This document shows, piece by piece, positions 42,330 through 48,928 of a stretch of 64,000 nucleotides of DNA (position 1 is its first letter; the number at the start of each line of letters is the position of its first letter). This DNA is from Streptomyces sp. NRRL F-5135 (GTDB taxonomy: Bacteria > Actinomycetota > Actinomycetes > Streptomycetales > Streptomycetaceae): positions 19,135 to 83,134 of the forward strand of contig NZ_JOHR01000028.1 of the NCBI RefSeq assembly GCF_000719775.1. The letters are read 5' to 3'. Below the pieces are notes generated by a model that was given only the letters and a program-made list of their open reading frames with translations, ran no database searches and was not told the DNA's origin. The position numbers and the translations under genes are program-made.

Positions 42330-42479
42330 TCAGCGGGTGAGGACGGGCTTGGTGATGTCGCGGTGGTGGACGGTTACGGTGACGCCGCGGCGGCAAAGCT
42401 GTCGGGCGAGCTGGTTGGCTGCTACGGCGCTCCTGTGCCGACCTCCGCCGCAGCCGAAGGCGATGGTGGCCGCGGGCAT
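42330..42479 (-). CDS. 49-residue RapZ-C-like microprotein
   Basis: The sequence IAFGCGGGRHRSAVAANQL, then LCRRGVTVTVHHRD, closely follows the C-terminal module of RapZ (GCTGGxHRSV...G..VTVRHRD) that binds nucleotide or small-RNA ligands. Here it stands alone at 49 residues. The ATG at 42479 overlaps the previous stop (TGATG), so coupling is tight. A longer frame through this region exists upstream but would be mostly a shadow of the neighbour. Confidence 0.7.
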   Translation of the reverse strand: MPAATIAFGCGGGRHRSAVAANQLARQLCRRGVTVTVHHRDITKPVLTR

Positions 42480-42637
42480 CAGGCGGCGTCCTTGAGGTGG
42501 AGGTTGGTCCAGGTGTCGAAGTCGACGCCCGGCCACTCCTCCACGGGGATGTCGGCGTGCTCCTGGTCGAAGTGCTGGCGGCCCTGTTCGGTGGTCCAGT
42601 GCCAGTGGCTGGTGTCGGTGACGGTCTGGGTGGCCAT
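42479..42637 (-). CDS. 52-residue hypothetical protein
   Basis: The ATG at 42637 follows GGAAGGAG. The product (MATQTVTDTSHWHWTTEQG; PVEEWPGVDFDTWTNLHLKD) is rich in Trp, His and Asp. It overlaps the RapZ-like gene by one base. It is too short for most gene callers but has a ribosome site and coupling. Unknown function. Confidence 0.65.
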   Translation of the reverse strand: MATQTVTDTSHWHWTTEQGRQHFDQEHADIPVEEWPGVDFDTWTNLHLKDAA

Positions 42638-42780
42638 GGGGTGCGTGCTCCTTCCGGGGCTGTTCGGGGCGGGTGGTCTGGTCGTGCTCGGGGCTCAGTC
42701 GCCGTAGTTCTCGGGGAGTCCGTGGCGTCGGAGCCACTCGCCCCGCCTCGTAGCGAGGCCAGCGCCGGGTGGGGGTGGCG

Positions 42781-42815
42781 GTGTCCGGCCGTCTGTCGGC
42801 TCGGCGGCCGGACAC
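42781..42815. terminator. Hairpin within the transfer operon
   Basis: GTGTCCGGCCG and CGGCCGGACAC form 11-bp arms with a 13-base loop, in a 194-base gap between the 50-residue and 52-residue genes. It may be an attenuator or internal terminator. A possible coding end (GEWLRRHGLPENYGD) lies between 42706 and 42781 on the minus strand but lacks a start, so it was not annotated. Confidence 0.6.
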
Positions 42816-42831
42816 CGCGCGGGGAGGGTGG

Positions 42832-42984
42832 TCAGGGGCGGGGCTTCTTGGCGTTCTGCAATGCCTGCTGGTTCGCGGCGGCCTGGCGGGCACCGCTGCC
42901 GGACTGGTAGTCGCGCTGGCAGGCGTCGTGCGTGGCGGGGGTGCTGGTGATCGGGTTCGGGCGGGGCTTCCTGTCGTCGGGCAT
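42832..42984 (-). CDS. 50-residue hypothetical protein
   Basis: The sequence is MPDDRKPRPNPITSTPATHD, then CQRDYQSGSGARQAAANQQAL, ending NAKKPRP: basic, hydrophilic and probably disordered. Its ATG lies four bases past the stop of the next gene upstream. Support is context, length and composition; no function is known. Confidence 0.5.
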   Translation of the reverse strand: MPDDRKPRPNPITSTPATHDACQRDYQSGSGARQAAANQQALQNAKKPRP

Positions 42985-42988
42985 GTGG

Positions 42989-43387
42989 TCAGGTGTCCTG
43001 GTCGATGAGGCCGATGGCGTCGGCGAGGGGCTGGCGGTTGAGGTAGCTGGTTTCGTGGCCGTGCTGCTCGCCGAGGTGGCGGACGGTCTTCTGTAGGGCG
43101 AGGGGCAGGCTGCGGAGTGCCGGGTTGGTGTCCGGGTCGGTCAGGCGCTGCACGAGGAGTGCGATGCCGGTGAGGATGTCGAGGCCGTCGTCGTCGGCGA
43201 GGACGTGGAGGACGGTTTGGGTCTGGTCGGTGGTGAGCCGGTCGAGGGCGAGGAGGTGCAGGCCCTGCCGGATGAGGTCGATTCCGGCGTGGACTCCGGC
43301 GGTGTCGTCGAGGAGGCCGGCGAGTTCGTCGTCGAGCGGGGGGACGGCGTTCGCGGGGGTGTGGACGGGGCCCATGGGGTCGCGCAT
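42989..43387 (-). CDS. Hypothetical helical protein, 132 residues
   Basis: The ATG at 43387 overlaps the previous stop by one base (TGATG). The product is all-helical and acidic in its first half (LDDELAGLLDDTAGVHAGID; LHLLALDRLTTDQTQTVLHV). It belongs to the chain of coupled genes at the start of the transfer operon. Not recognised. Confidence 0.65.
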   Translation of the reverse strand: MRDPMGPVHTPANAVPPLDDELAGLLDDTAGVHAGIDLIRQGLHLLALDRLTTDQTQTVLHVLADDDGLDILTGIALLVQRLTDPDTNPALRSLPLALQKTVRHLGEQHGHETSYLNRQPLADAIGLIDQDT

Positions 43388-43824
43388 CACAGGTCGCCGT
43401 CCCATTCGCCGGTGACGAGCTGCTCGTAGGCGGCGGCCGCGGCTTCGGGGTGTTCGGCGGAGAACACGTCGTTGAGGTACGAGTTGGGGTCGATCGCGGC
43501 GAAGTGGTCCTCGAGGTCGGCGACCAGTTCCGGGTCCAGTTCGCTGTCGACGGGTACGTCGGGGATGTCGAGTTCCGGGGCAGTCCCCTCGGTCCCGTTG
43601 GTGAGCGTGTACGGGATCAGGGGGTTGGCCTGCCGGTAGTCGGCGATGACCTCGGTCGCGTCGGTCAGGGACTTCACCGCGTCGGCGGGGAGCGGCGCCT
43701 CGCCGATGTACTCGCCGGCCGCGTTGCGGAGCGTGATCCGGACGGCGTTCTCCGTGCTGTCGGCCGGGGTCAGGCGCTGAAGCTGAGCGAGGTAGCTGAG
43801 GGCGTGCAGGTCGTTGGCGTCCAT
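43387..43824 (-). CDS. Hypothetical acidic protein, 145 residues
   Basis: The ATG at 43824 overlaps the previous stop (TGATG); a GTG one codon earlier is also open. The protein has a helical N-terminus, a beta part (AVRITLRNAAGEYIGEAPLP) and an acidic middle (DIPDVPVDSELDPELVADLE). It is not recognised. The position suggests a regulatory or structural accessory protein of the transfer operon. Confidence 0.65.
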   Translation of the reverse strand: MDANDLHALSYLAQLQRLTPADSTENAVRITLRNAAGEYIGEAPLPADAVKSLTDATEVIADYRQANPLIPYTLTNGTEGTAPELDIPDVPVDSELDPELVADLEDHFAAIDPNSYLNDVFSAEHPEAAAAAYEQLVTGEWDGDL

Positions 43825-43976
43825 CACGCACCGTCCTGCGAAGCCGTACGGCGGGTCGTGTCGGGGGCCTTGGCCAGCTTGTCCAGCCGACGCCGGGTCT
43901 GGCTCAGCTGGCCCACGATCAGGCCGACGAACGCGTAGACGATCGCGGCGGTCGCGATAGCGCTCAGGATCTCCAT
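43824..43976 (-). CDS. Small single-span membrane protein
   Basis: The 50-residue sequence begins MEILSAIATAAIVYAFVGLI, a hydrophobic membrane helix, followed by the basic QTRRRLDKLAKAP. It overlaps both neighbouring genes by a single base (TGATG), indicating tight translational coupling. Short single-span proteins are typical of Spd clusters on Streptomyces plasmids. Confidence 0.7.
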   Translation of the reverse strand: MEILSAIATAAIVYAFVGLIVGQLSQTRRRLDKLAKAPDTTRRTASQDGA

Positions 43977-44260
43977 CACGCCGCCACCGCCTTCAGGACG
44001 CGGTCGCTGCCGGTCCAGACGGTGCCGATGGTGGACACGGTGCCGGTGATGTGGTCGTGGACGGTGACCGCGAACTGGGCCGCGCGCCGCTTCAGGATGC
44101 GGCGGGCCTCGGACGGGTCGGTGATGACGTCGAGGACGGTGAAGATGCCGTCCTGGTTGTCGTAGAGGACACCGGGCCGACGCGGCCCGATCTGCTCGGC
44201 CACCACCCGGCGCAGCGCCTCGTCAGTCTGCTGGGCGAATTTTTCTGTACGATCCCTCAT
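43976..44260 (-). CDS. First gene of the transfer operon, 94 residues
   Basis: The ATG at 44260 follows GGAGG by seven bases. The product (EKFAQQTDEALRRVVAEQIG; VTVHDHITGTVSTIGTVWTG) is a helix followed by a small beta domain. As the leader gene next to the divergent GntR regulator, it is probably under direct repression. Unknown family. Confidence 0.7.
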   Translation of the reverse strand: MRDRTEKFAQQTDEALRRVVAEQIGPRRPGVLYDNQDGIFTVLDVITDPSEARRILKRRAAQFAVTVHDHITGTVSTIGTVWTGSDRVLKAVAA

Positions 44261-44270
44261 GGATCAGCCT

Positions 44271-44341
44271 CCTGTATGCGCAGGTGGGACGATTCGCCGG
44301 GTCCTTCGGGGCCCCTGAGAGGCCTAGGTGTATGCGCACCT
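44271..44341. promoter_or_regulatory. Two operator-like palindromes between transfer operon and GntR gene
   Basis: CCTG-TATGCG-CAGG (44271-44284) and AGGTG-TATGCG-CACCT (44326-44341) share the same six central bases TATGCG and the flank TGGG. They sit directly upstream of the transfer operon's first gene. Such paired dyads suit a dimeric GntR regulator; the neighbouring regulator is the natural candidate. A further short repeat, GTAGCGCTAC, lies near 44417, closer to the regulator start. Confidence 0.65.
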
Positions 44342-44510
44342 GGGCCTTTCGGCGGTTCTGGGGCTTCCGCCGTTCCCGACCACTTCAATGTAGACCACTC
44401 GCGGCACGATGCGCTAGTAGTAGCGCTACATGTTTCGTTGGACTAACCTCAAGAGGGAACCGCTGCACACAACGGAGTGAGCAGTGCACAACAGAGAGAG
44501 GAGGCAGGCC

Positions 44511-45272
44511 ATGCCCGAGACCCCTGGGTACGCGGAGATCGCCGCGCACTTTCGGCGGCAGATTCAGGACGGAACGCTCCGGCCCGGCGACACGATCCCG
44601 AGTTACAAGGAAGCCAGCGCCCAATTCGGCGTTGCGCATACGACCGTGAACCGCGCATACCGGGTACTCAAGATGGAGGGACTGACCCTCACCAAGCCAG
44701 GTGTCGGGACGGTCGTGGCCGCACCGGCCAGCAACAACATCGGAACACGAGTAGCCCTGCATGCCGCTACAGGTAGCGCTCTTGACCGTGGCGAGTCGTC
44801 ACGGATCCTCGAGGTGGGCACCGTCGGTGCCGACGCACTCGTCGCTCCCCGGCTCGACGTCGCTCCGGGAACGCCCGTGCAGGTGCGGCGCCGAGTAGTA
44901 AGTCGGGGTGACGTACCAGTTCACCTGAGCAGCAGCTACTACCCCGCCTACGTGATAGCGGTGACCCCCGAGCTGCAAGAGCCGGTATCCACTGGGGCCT
45001 CACGGGAACTCGCCGCATCACGTCTGGGCGTGGCCCAGGACCAAGTGCTTGAGGAGGTCACCAGCCGGCTGGCTACGGCGTCGGAGAAGGATGCGCTGGG
45101 GCTGACCGCTGCGGAGGTCGTCGTGACCCAGATCGTCCGTACCGTGTCGCTGGAGGACGGCCGCGTCGTTGAAGTTGCAGTGAAAGTAGCCGAGGGCTCG
45201 ACCATCCTCCGCTGGACCACGTCGCTTCGGGCTCCCGGGACGGAAGCACGGGAAGGGGTTGGTGACGCCTGA
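44511..45272 (+). CDS. GntR/UTRA regulator, KorSA-like
   Basis: The ATG at 44511 follows GGAGG by six bases. The 253-residue protein has an N-terminal winged helix (PGYAEIAAHFRRQIQDGTL; SAQFGVAHTTVNRAYRVLKM) and a C-terminal UTRA-type ligand-binding domain (VQVRRRVVSRGDVPVHLSSS; VLEEVTSRLATASEKDALGL). KorSA-type regulators of Streptomyces plasmids repress transfer (kil) genes. Its divergence from the transfer operon and the two shared sites between them support that role. It could sense a small molecule that lifts repression. Confidence 0.8.
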   Translation: MPETPGYAEIAAHFRRQIQDGTLRPGDTIPSYKEASAQFGVAHTTVNRAYRVLKMEGLTLTKPGVGTVVAAPASNNIGTRVALHAATGSALDRGESSRILEVGTVGADALVAPRLDVAPGTPVQVRRRVVSRGDVPVHLSSSYYPAYVIAVTPELQEPVSTGASRELAASRLGVAQDQVLEEVTSRLATASEKDALGLTAAEVVVTQIVRTVSLEDGRVVEVAVKVAEGSTILRWTTSLRAPGTEAREGVGDA

Positions 45273-45403
45273 TTTCTGACGCGTTCCAGCAGCCAGCTTG
45301 AGCGCGGCGGTGGCCGACCGGTGTACCAGACCAGCCGACCACCCTTATGGCCGCCACCTGCGAAGAAAACGGCCACGTGAACCATCCGCTAGGGAGATTC
45401 ATC

Positions 45404-45460
45404 ATGAGCGTACCCAAACTTCGGTTCAGTCGAAGTTTCACCCGGCAGGTGACCGTCTGA
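45404..45460 (+). CDS. 18-residue leader peptide
   Basis: AGGGAG lies seven bases before an ATG encoding MSVPKLRFSRSFTRQVTV. Its stop overlaps the next ATG (TGATG), so it would couple translation to the downstream 91-residue gene. The peptide is basic and too short for structure. A regulatory leader is inferred. Confidence 0.55.
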   Translation: MSVPKLRFSRSFTRQVTV

Positions 45461-45735
45461 TGGCGTTCAACCTGCCCCCATTTGTGACCTTCAGGACCGG
45501 AGCCGAACTACTGGTCAGGCTCGGTCTCGCCGACAGCATCACGGCTGACGGCCTGCGGTACATCGCGCGCAACGCGCAGGACTGGCCCTTCGGAGACGGT
45601 CCGAACCAGATGCCCTATGTGATGGCTGGCAGGGCCAGAACCATGGAGACAGGCGTCTTCTTGGCGCAGTTCCAAAACCGCCCGCGGCCTGGCGGGCGAG
45701 GGCGCAAGTCAGACCAGGGGAACAACCGCCGATGA
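45460..45735 (+). CDS. Small basic protein, excisionase-like candidate
   Basis: The 91-residue protein has a helical core (FRTGAELLVRLGLADSITAD; GLRYIARNAQDWPFGDGP) and a basic, Pro/Arg/Gly-rich tail. The core resembles a small MerR/excisionase-like winged helix. It follows the KorSA-like regulator and precedes the replication gene, the position of small DNA-binding genes in pSAM2-type operons. The assignment is tentative. Confidence 0.55.
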   Translation: MAFNLPPFVTFRTGAELLVRLGLADSITADGLRYIARNAQDWPFGDGPNQMPYVMAGRARTMETGVFLAQFQNRPRPGGRGRKSDQGNNRR

Positions 45736-45790
45736 GGCCGCCACCTGGAGCGATACCGCACCAAACGCCTGGTTGCATCAGAACGCACGA

Positions 45791-45816
45791 ACGGCCGGTG
45801 ATTGCTCACCGGCCGT
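45791..45816. terminator. Hairpin after the small DNA-binding gene
   Basis: ACGGCCGGTGA and TCACCGGCCGT form perfect 11-bp arms around four bases. It separates the operon at 44.5-45.7 kb from the replication gene. Confidence 0.8.
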
Positions 45817-45925
45817 CCAAGCACCACAGCGGGTTCGCGGCCCGCTGTATCGAACGAGTCCCACCTTCTGAAAGCAGACTCTTGATGAGGACTGTACCTG
45901 CACCGAGCGGATCTCCGACAAGTGC

Positions 45926-47521
45926 ATGCAGCGTGATCCTCCGTACGGACGTGAGCGCATGAGGAAGCGCGTGTCCCGGCCGCGCCGGTTCGCCGCGATC
46001 GACAACGACGCTATCGATCGTCTCCCGTCGGTCTTGGGGGTGGGGCTGCTGACCTGCTTGATTCGAGCGAAGGACGGCGACGACGTCACGGTGGAGAGCC
46101 TGGCCGGCCGGTACGAGGAGGGCGAGAAGTCGCTCACCAAGGCCATGCGATCTCTGGTGGAGGACGCCTACGTCGTCAAGTTCAAGGTTCAGCGGGCCAC
46201 GTCTGAGTCAGTTGTGGAGGACGGGAAGGACGTCGTGAAGCGCGGCGGGTCCTGGTACACGACGTTCACGGTGGACTCGATCCCGTTCAGTCGCGAGGAC
46301 GTGGCGGCGATGGTGGAGGAGATCTACGCGGAGGGGAACGTGAAGTCTCACCGTGTGGAGCCGACGCACTTGGACCCTCGAAACGCTCCAGGATCCGCCT
46401 CAGAACGACCGACCCCGCCGAAAGGGGGTGTCGGTCCGACCTGGGGAAACGCACCCTCCGAGGTGTCCTCGAACGCCGGTTCAGGGTCGCGACCGACACC
46501 CCCCTCAGGGGCCCTCGGTCGACCGACCCCCGGTCAGGGGGGTGCTCATATAAGGAATAAGACTTCTTCCACGCACACGAACTACGAAGACGAGAGCGAT
46601 GCCCCTTCGGGGCGTAGCCCCGTGGACGTCCGTAGGACTTCTTCTACCGGTAGTAGCGCGTGCGCGCGTGAATGCGGCTTCGCCGCGTCCAGCAAAACCA
46701 GCCTGCCCGATCACCAGGAGCACGACCAGATGCGGCCCGGTGGGCCCGGGAAGAGCAGCAGCAAGGCGGCGGCCCGGCATACGCGGGCGCAGCTCGAGCA
46801 GGTGCGGGCCGTCCGGGCGTTCTTCCCTGCGGACTTCCTGGCCGGTCTGCCGGACGTGCCGGCCGTGTCGGATGCCGTTCTGTCGGCGATGGCCGAGGAC
46901 GACCGGACGGTCGAGCAGCTGGGTGAGCGGATCGTGTACCGGTGGGACCGTCATGGCTGGGCGGACAAGCACTATGCGGGGGAGATCCTGAGTCCGGTGG
47001 GTGCGGCGGTGGCGATGGTGCGACCGCTGCGGCGTGGAGACCGGTTCGCGTGTGCGGATCCTCGCTGCGAGAACGGCCGGAATGTCGACACGGGGGCGGA
47101 GTGCCGGGCGTGTGAGGAGCGGATCGCGGACCGGCGGGCGGAGAGGCGCCGCCGGGAGGCGGAGGTGTCTGCTGGCGTCTCAGAGGGCTCGGTGCCAGCG
47201 CAACGGCCCACAGCAGCGAGTTGGTGGGACTGTGCGACCTGTCCCGCGTCGGGGAAGGGTGCTGCGCCGGCGGATGGTGTCTGCCGGAACTGTCGCGAGC
47301 GTCGCGCGGCCGCAGGTGTCGGTGCTGTAGTCGTCGAGGATCTCTCGGGGACGGTTGACCGGGACGGTGCCGATGCGGCGGCGTATGAGGAGTTCGCCGC
47401 TGAGGAGCAGCAGTCGGTAGACGACGGGGCGGAGGAGACGGCCCGCCTGCGGGCCATGTATGCCGCCCAGTACGGGACGTCTGAGCAGCGTGCCGCGTAC
47501 AGCAGCGCCGCGCCGTTCTGA
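45926..47521 (+). CDS. Probable plasmid replication initiator
   Basis: The 531-residue protein has an N-terminal winged helix (RFAAIDNDAIDRLPSVLGVGL; TVESLAGRYEEGEKSLTKAM), a long Ser/Pro/Gly linker (about 150-260), a helical middle and two CxxC zinc clusters near the C-terminus (CADPRCENGRN...CRAC; WWDCATCPASG...CRNC). An ATG at 45959 is an alternative start. DNA repeats lie within the linker region, as in many plasmid initiators that carry their own origin. Replication role is inferred from build and position; no primase or polymerase motif is present. Confidence 0.65.
   Translation: MQRDPPYGRERMRKRVSRPRRFAAIDNDAIDRLPSVLGVGLLTCLIRAKDGDDVTVESLAGRYEEGEKSLTKAMRSLVEDAYVVKFKVQRATSESVVEDGKDVVKRGGSWYTTFTVDSIPFSREDVAAMVEEIYAEGNVKSHRVEPTHLDPRNAPGSASERPTPPKGGVGPTWGNAPSEVSSNAGSGSRPTPPSGALGRPTPGQGGAHIRNKTSSTHTNYEDESDAPSGRSPVDVRRTSSTGSSACARECGFAASSKTSLPDHQEHDQMRPGGPGKSSSKAAARHTRAQLEQVRAVRAFFPADFLAGLPDVPAVSDAVLSAMAEDDRTVEQLGERIVYRWDRHGWADKHYAGEILSPVGAAVAMVRPLRRGDRFACADPRCENGRNVDTGAECRACEERIADRRAERRRREAEVSAGVSEGSVPAQRPTAASWWDCATCPASGKGAAPADGVCRNCRERRAAAGVGAVVVEDLSGTVDRDGADAAAYEEFAAEEQQSVDDGAEETARLRAMYAAQYGTSEQRAAYSSAAPF
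46407..46531. repeat. Iteron-like repeats inside the replication gene
   Basis: GACCGACCCC (46407) and GACCGACCCCC (46521) are direct copies. GGGGGTGTCGGTC (46424) and GACCGACACCCCC (46491) are inverted to each other and share the GACCGAC core. They fall in the low-complexity linker of the coding region, where protein constraint is weak. Iterons of a replication origin are a reasonable reading. Confidence 0.5.
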
Positions 47522-47544
47522 CCTCACGGTGGCACGCCGCCCAA

Positions 47545-47582
47545 TAGAATCACCATGAAGCGTTGCCCATTCAATGCTTCAT
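47545..47582 (+). promoter_or_regulatory. Promoter fragment with operator, copy 2 of 3
   Basis: TAGAAT at 47545-47550 is a good -10. From 47555 to 47582 an inverted repeat follows, with arms ATGAAGCGTTG and CAATGCTTCAT around six bases; the inner part is the shared palindrome with one mismatch. It overlaps the expected start point, so a bound regulator would block initiation. No strong -35 was seen. It serves the gene at 47708. Confidence 0.6.
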
Positions 47583-47707
47583 GTGCCATCCTGGGGATGG
47601 CTCCGGGCCACCACACCTTCCACGGACGGGTGGCCCGGATCCGCCGTAACCAGCGGGATCACTGACACGACCGCGAACCACCTGAACCCGGAAGAAAGGA
47701 ACCAGTC

Positions 47708-47965
47708 ATGTCACGCAGCTTATGGGGCCGGAACCGCGAAGAGCAGGACGCCTACGAGGCCGGCCACTCCACATGGCGAGCCGCCCGCCAGCGGCTGGAC
47801 GACGCCCTCGACTCCCAGCCCTACCGGCCCGTCGGCACCCCCCTCACCCCGGAGCAGGACGCCGCGCACCGGGCCCGCAGCGCCGAAGTCCAGGCCGAGA
47901 TCAAGGACGCCCGCGCCGCCGAGAAGGAAGCCCGCGCCAAGCTCAAGTTCCCCTGGGAGAAGTAG
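47708..47965 (+). CDS. Small helical hypothetical protein under the operator
   Basis: The ATG at 47708 follows AAAGGA. The 85-residue protein is hydrophilic and helical (RNREEQDAYEAGHSTWRAAR; DAAHRARSAEVQAEIKDARA) with a basic C-terminus. Its 5' leader of about 125 bases includes the operator copy 2. The gene ends before a strong terminator. It is not recognised; its placement under the shared operator suggests it is controlled with the WYL gene and the 53.3-kb operon. Confidence 0.65.
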   Translation: MSRSLWGRNREEQDAYEAGHSTWRAARQRLDDALDSQPYRPVGTPLTPEQDAAHRARSAEVQAEIKDARAAEKEARAKLKFPWEK

Positions 47966-48009
47966 CTCAGTACCCGCCGATACGCCCTACTGATCAGTGC
48001 CCCTCAAGT

Positions 48010-48049
48010 CGGCCCGTCACCGCACAGGGTGACGGGCCGGCTTTCGTTT
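48010..48049. terminator. Bidirectional terminator
   Basis: CGGCCCGTCACC and GGTGACGGGCCG form 12-bp arms, followed by GCTTTCGTTT. It lies between convergent genes ending at 47965 and 48097. Confidence 0.8.
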
Positions 48050-48096
48050 ACTCAGGCATGCGCGGCGCGGCCCCGCTCTGTGTCCTGTCGTTCGCG

Positions 48097-48537
48097 TTAC
48101 GGGGCGGCCTGCTGGCCGGGCAGATAGACCATGACCCCGCCGGTGATCGGCACGCACCGGGTATCGGCCGGGAGCTGGGTAACGAGGCACATGGTCTCGT
48201 TCTGTCCTCCCGAGCGGATGCGCTGGAGGTGGTCGCGGCCGTACAGGATGGTCCCGGGGTCCTCCATCGTGCCGGTGATGCACAGCACCGGATCCGGCAG
48301 GAACGTGCCGCCACCAGCACGGGCGACGGCCAGCTCGGCGTCGTTCGCCTCCGCGGCAGCGTTCTCCAGCGGGGTCTGGCACTGCGGGCACAAGATGAGG
48401 GCCAAGCGTCCCCCCTCCCACTCGCCTGTCCAGGTCGAGGCGGCCTTGGACGTGAGGTCCCTCGGGGCGTAGCAGCCGCACCGGGTGCACCGGAGCCGCT
48501 TCCCTATGCGTGTCTGCGGGCGCTTCTTTCGACTCAT
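48097..48537 (-). CDS. Zinc-ribbon-like hypothetical protein
   Basis: The 146-residue protein begins with basic residues, then CTRCGCYAP and LCPQCQTPL, two CxxC pairs that probably bind one zinc. The C-terminal half holds beta strands and FLPDPVLCITGTMEDPGT. Such proteins are common on actinobacterial mobile elements, with unknown function. The start (48537) has no strong ribosome site. Confidence 0.6.
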   Translation of the reverse strand: MSRKKRPQTRIGKRLRCTRCGCYAPRDLTSKAASTWTGEWEGGRLALILCPQCQTPLENAAAEANDAELAVARAGGGTFLPDPVLCITGTMEDPGTILYGRDHLQRIRSGGQNETMCLVTQLPADTRCVPITGGVMVYLPGQQAAP

Positions 48538-48928
48538 GTTCGGTCAACGACTGTGGGGCGGGCCGGTATTGGGCAGGTGGGTTTCGGAAACAGGCACTTA
48601 CGGAACCCCGGTCAGGAAGAAGTGCCAGAGGTGCCCCGCCGCCCGCTCCCGACACGCCGAAGGGAAGTTCGGAAACGGTTTGGTCCGCTCGAGATTCGGC
48701 GCTCTGCCGGTGCCGCCCGCTACCGTGGTCATGCACCAACCGGCTAGCCGCGTACCGCCGGTCGCCGCTCAGCCCGCGCCCACGCCGCGGGCAGCCCCGC
48801 AAGGGGGCGGCCAAGGTCTCCAGGGGCCCGCGTAGCTCACCACTCGCCTTGAGCGCGCTGTTCGTTCTCCTTCTGTGGCCCCTGACGTATGGCCGGAGGA
48901 GCGTGGGTCTGTCCGGCTGGGAGACGTC
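48538..48928. other. Intergenic region with TTCGGAAAC repeats
   Basis: This 391-base stretch between divergent genes holds no accepted gene. TTCGGAAAC occurs at 48583-48591 and 48668-48676. The first copy is part of GTTTC-G-GAAAC. Promoters for both genes are expected here; a TACCGT that could be a -10 lies at about 48721. Confidence 0.4.

Noticed and set aside
42330..42893. 187-residue frame covering the RapZ-like fragment
   Set aside because: Its first two thirds are a shifted reading of two better-supported small genes, with Arg/Pro/His-rich composition; the coupled 49-residue start at 42479 is preferred.
46441..46560. Repeats in the replication gene as a transcription terminator
   Set aside because: CCCCC...GGGGG pairing at 46526-46543 could fold, but it is inside the coding frame and the repeats share a common GACCGAC core at several places, which fits iterons better.
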